From Robiginitomaculum sp. (GTDB lineage Bacteria; Pseudomonadota; Alphaproteobacteria; Caulobacterales; Maricaulaceae), in assembly GCA_021776615.1 (NCBI GenBank), contig JAJFFO010000021.1:1-64000 (forward strand): 64,000 nucleotides of DNA. Reading direction: 5' to 3'. Numbering within the stretch: position 1 is the stretch's first letter; the number at the start of each line of letters is the position of its first letter. Shown piece by piece: positions 62,186 to 64,000 of the stretch. The position numbers were made by a program, and so were the translations under genes. The notes below the pieces were generated by a model. It did not search any database and was not told where the DNA came from. It was given only the letters and a program-made list of their open reading frames with translations.

Positions 62186-63367
62186 CTACAGCGCCCGGGC
62201 CGCTGCCGCGCCGCTAGCCCATGCCCATTGAAAGTTGTGGCCGCCCAAATGCCCGGTGACATCGACCACTTCGCCGATGAAATACAGCCCCGGCACGTCG
62301 CGCGCCTCCATGCTCTTCGATGACAGGCCTGCGGTATCAACGCCGCCGCGGGTGACTTCAGCGGTGCGAAACCCTTCACACCCGGCCGGTTTCGCGGTCC
62401 AGGCCTTAACCTGCGCGCTCAACATATCGAGATTTTCATTACTGGTATCGGCAAGACGGGACGGCAAGGTGGGCGGCACCAAAAATTGCACCAGACGTGC
62501 TGGCAATTGATTGGATAAATACGCTGCCGGGCTTTGTTTGGGGGTTGCGATTCGCGCCGCCTTTAGCCCGGCCAGCACACCGCCCTGCGGGGCAAAATCA
62601 ACGCATATGCTGTCGCCTTGCCGCCAATAGGAGGATATCTGCAAAATCGCCGGGCCGGACAAACCACGGTGGGTAAACAACAAGGCCTCGTCAAAGCGCG
62701 TACCATTGCACGACACCGCAACATTAGCGCTGACCCCGGCAAGGGCTTTGATGGGTTCTTTCAAGGCATCGGTAAAGGTCAGCGGCACCAGAGCGGCCTG
62801 CGGCTCTATGATTTCCAAACCGAATTGCCGGGCAATTTCATACCCAAACCCACTGGCCCCCATTTTTGGAATGCTGGGTCCGCCGCACGCCACCACCAAC
62901 GCCGCAGCGGTAAAATCGCCCCGGTCTGAGGAAACACTAAACCCGCGATCGCTCTTGGCGATATTGTCGATAGCGCATTCCAGCGCAAACACCGCGCCGC
63001 CTTTGGCACATTCGGTGCGCAATAGGGAGACAATCTGGGTTGAGCGCCCATCGCAAAACAACTGCCCCTTGGTTTTTTCGTGCCACGCAATGCCATAGCT
63101 ATCGACCAGATCGATAAAACCCTGCGGGCAGTAACCAGCCAAAGCTGATTTGCAAAAATGCGGGTTTTGCGAAATGAAGTTCTTCGGTTCGCAATACAGA
63201 TTGGTAAAATTGCACCGACCGCCGCCAGAGATGCGTATTTTTTCGCCCGCCGCCTTGGCATGGTCGACGACCAACACCTTGCGGCCCCTTTGCCCGGCTA
63301 TGGCCGCGCACATCATACCCGCCGCCCCGGCACCAATTATAATGACATCATAAGCATGCTGGTTCAT
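62186..63367 (-). CDS. BaiN/HI0933-type NAD(P)/FAD-dependent oxidoreductase
   Basis: A 393-residue flavoprotein of the HI0933/YhiN family. It has the FAD motif GAGAAG ('IIIGAGAAGMMCAAIAGQRG'), the family's 'KIRISGGGRCNFTN', 'VVACGGPSIPKMGASGFGYE' and 'GGVDTAGLSSKSME' followed by 'GLYFIGEVVDVTGHLGGHNF' at the end. It is a likely reductase of unknown natural substrate. Length matches the family. Confidence 0.92.
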   Translation of the reverse strand: MNQHAYDVIIIGAGAAGMMCAAIAGQRGRKVLVVDHAKAAGEKIRISGGGRCNFTNLYCEPKNFISQNPHFCKSALAGYCPQGFIDLVDSYGIAWHEKTKGQLFCDGRSTQIVSLLRTECAKGGAVFALECAIDNIAKSDRGFSVSSDRGDFTAAALVVACGGPSIPKMGASGFGYEIARQFGLEIIEPQAALVPLTFTDALKEPIKALAGVSANVAVSCNGTRFDEALLFTHRGLSGPAILQISSYWRQGDSICVDFAPQGGVLAGLKAARIATPKQSPAAYLSNQLPARLVQFLVPPTLPSRLADTSNENLDMLSAQVKAWTAKPAGCEGFRTAEVTRGGVDTAGLSSKSMEARDVPGLYFIGEVVDVTGHLGGHNFQWAWASGAAAARAL

Positions 63368-63578
63368 TTGGCTGGCTTACAACACGCAGCGGAAAAATGG
63401 AAAGTCTTCACACCCTTCACGGCAGAATTTTCATATACACACGCCATGGGCATCTTTAAAATTGTCCTAGCATCGCCCCAATCAAGCCTTCTAACACGCA
63501 CAATTGCTATCGATAACTCGCAATGTATTGAGGTGTGTTTTAGCAACTTGTTGGGTAAACACATGATTGAACGAGCGT

Positions 63579-64000
63579 ATGGCACACATATTCACACCCA
63601 AATTTGAAGTTCTAAAAAAGCTGATTATGGAACCGAAGGGGGTTCCCCATAGGATACTGGCGGAATTTATCGTGTTTGGCATTAAACAGGCTTGGGCCTG
63701 CTTGTTTGGTGGCTCATTACTGACTTTGATTCTGATTACCGCTTATATCTATCCCGAAGATGCCCTGCTGAGCCGCTATGATTTTTTATTTCTGGCAGCC
63801 ATCGCCATCCAAATGCTCCTGATCGCATTCAAGCTGGAAAAACCAGCCGAAGTGAAAGTTATCATCCTGTTTCATATCGTCGGCACCATCATGGAGATAT
63901 TCAAAACCCATATGGGGTCATGGCAATACCCGGAATCTAATTTGTTACGGATTGGCGGGGTGCCATTATTTAGCGGCTTTATGTATTCTGCCGTGGGTAG
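63579..64000 (+). CDS. DUF817 family membrane protein, cut by the window edge
   Basis: The first about 140 residues of an integral membrane protein that runs off the right edge. Conserved features include 'EFIVFGIKQAWACLFGG' after a short leader and 'FKTHMGSWQYPE' and 'GGVPLFSGFMYSAVGS' further on; the pattern matches DUF817. An ATG at 63627 is an alternative start. The upstream 210 bp is the divergent gap to the BaiN-type gene. Confidence 0.78.
   Translation, partial: MAHIFTPKFEVLKKLIMEPKGVPHRILAEFIVFGIKQAWACLFGGSLLTLILITAYIYPEDALLSRYDFLFLAAIAIQMLLIAFKLEKPAEVKVIILFHIVGTIMEIFKTHMGSWQYPESNLLRIGGVPLFSGFMYSAVG

Overview
The window is chromosomal DNA of an alphaproteobacterium, most likely a stalked or dimorphic marine relative of Caulobacter (Hyphomonadaceae, Maricaulaceae or Robiginitomaculaceae; the placement is inferred). 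The clues are three short flagellins with flaF, flbT and an FlmG-type flagellin glycosyltransferase, a FlaEY-type propeller protein, a DivJ/PleC-like kinase, a MucR/Ros regulator, two DUF2336 proteins, CtrA-like boxes, a Mrp antiporter operon whose MrpA C-terminal part is fused to MrpB, and an ExbB/ExbD/TonB/DUF3450 transport system. The left edge cuts a nucleotidyltransferase/HEPN-type gene and the right edge cuts a DUF817 gene.

Layout. 1-900: gene-poor DNA packed with palindromic repeats. 0.9-2.2 kb: SPFH / ribbon-helix-helix / DUF4177 operon. 2.3-7.0 kb: PhnF-like regulator with an FAD reductase and a VOC protein, a cytochrome c lipoprotein, an outer-membrane barrel and a class II aldolase. 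7.2-12.7 kb: DUF2336, NAD kinase and a very large TPR protein. 12.7-27.5 kb: motility island with a FlaEY-like propeller, nonulosonic (pseudaminic-type) acid genes, a frameshifted M61 peptidase, flagellin, FlaG, flagellin, flagellin, FlaF and FlbT. 27.7-30.4 kb: FlmG-type glycosyltransferase and a MoxR ATPase. 30.5-30.9 kb: a GIY-YIG gene bracketed by perfect 31-bp inverted repeats. 31-38 kb: GST, DivJ-like kinase, SufE, DoxX and a second DUF2336. 38.0-40.5 kb: an FMN riboswitch directly in front of a TonB-dependent receptor. 40.7-48.7 kb: nine-gene Mrp cation/proton antiporter operon. 48.9-55.2 kb: MucR, PAS, DnaA-domain-IV-like and DUF6456 proteins, MFS transporter, MsrB and an S9 peptidase. 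55.3-61.4 kb: TonB energising operon. 61.7-64 kb: tRNA-Gln, BaiN-type flavoprotein and partial DUF817.

How the parts work together. The sugar genes probably make the activated nonulosonic acid that FlmG attaches to flagellin; each flagellin has its own good sigma-54 promoter; FlbT and FlaF tune flagellin output; CtrA-like boxes stand before pseB and the large TPR gene. The riboswitch-controlled receptor is a candidate flavin importer and may be energised by a TonB system like the one at 55-61 kb.

The most promising unusual signals are the FMN-riboswitch/TonB-receptor unit with a possible ribosome-site hairpin, the GIY-YIG gene framed by REP-like repeats that also occur as an empty pair near the left edge, a dispersed 11-12 bp-period repeat found in two opposite copies, and the insert in MrpC. 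All functional statements rest on reading the sequence by eye and on family knowledge; no database search was run.
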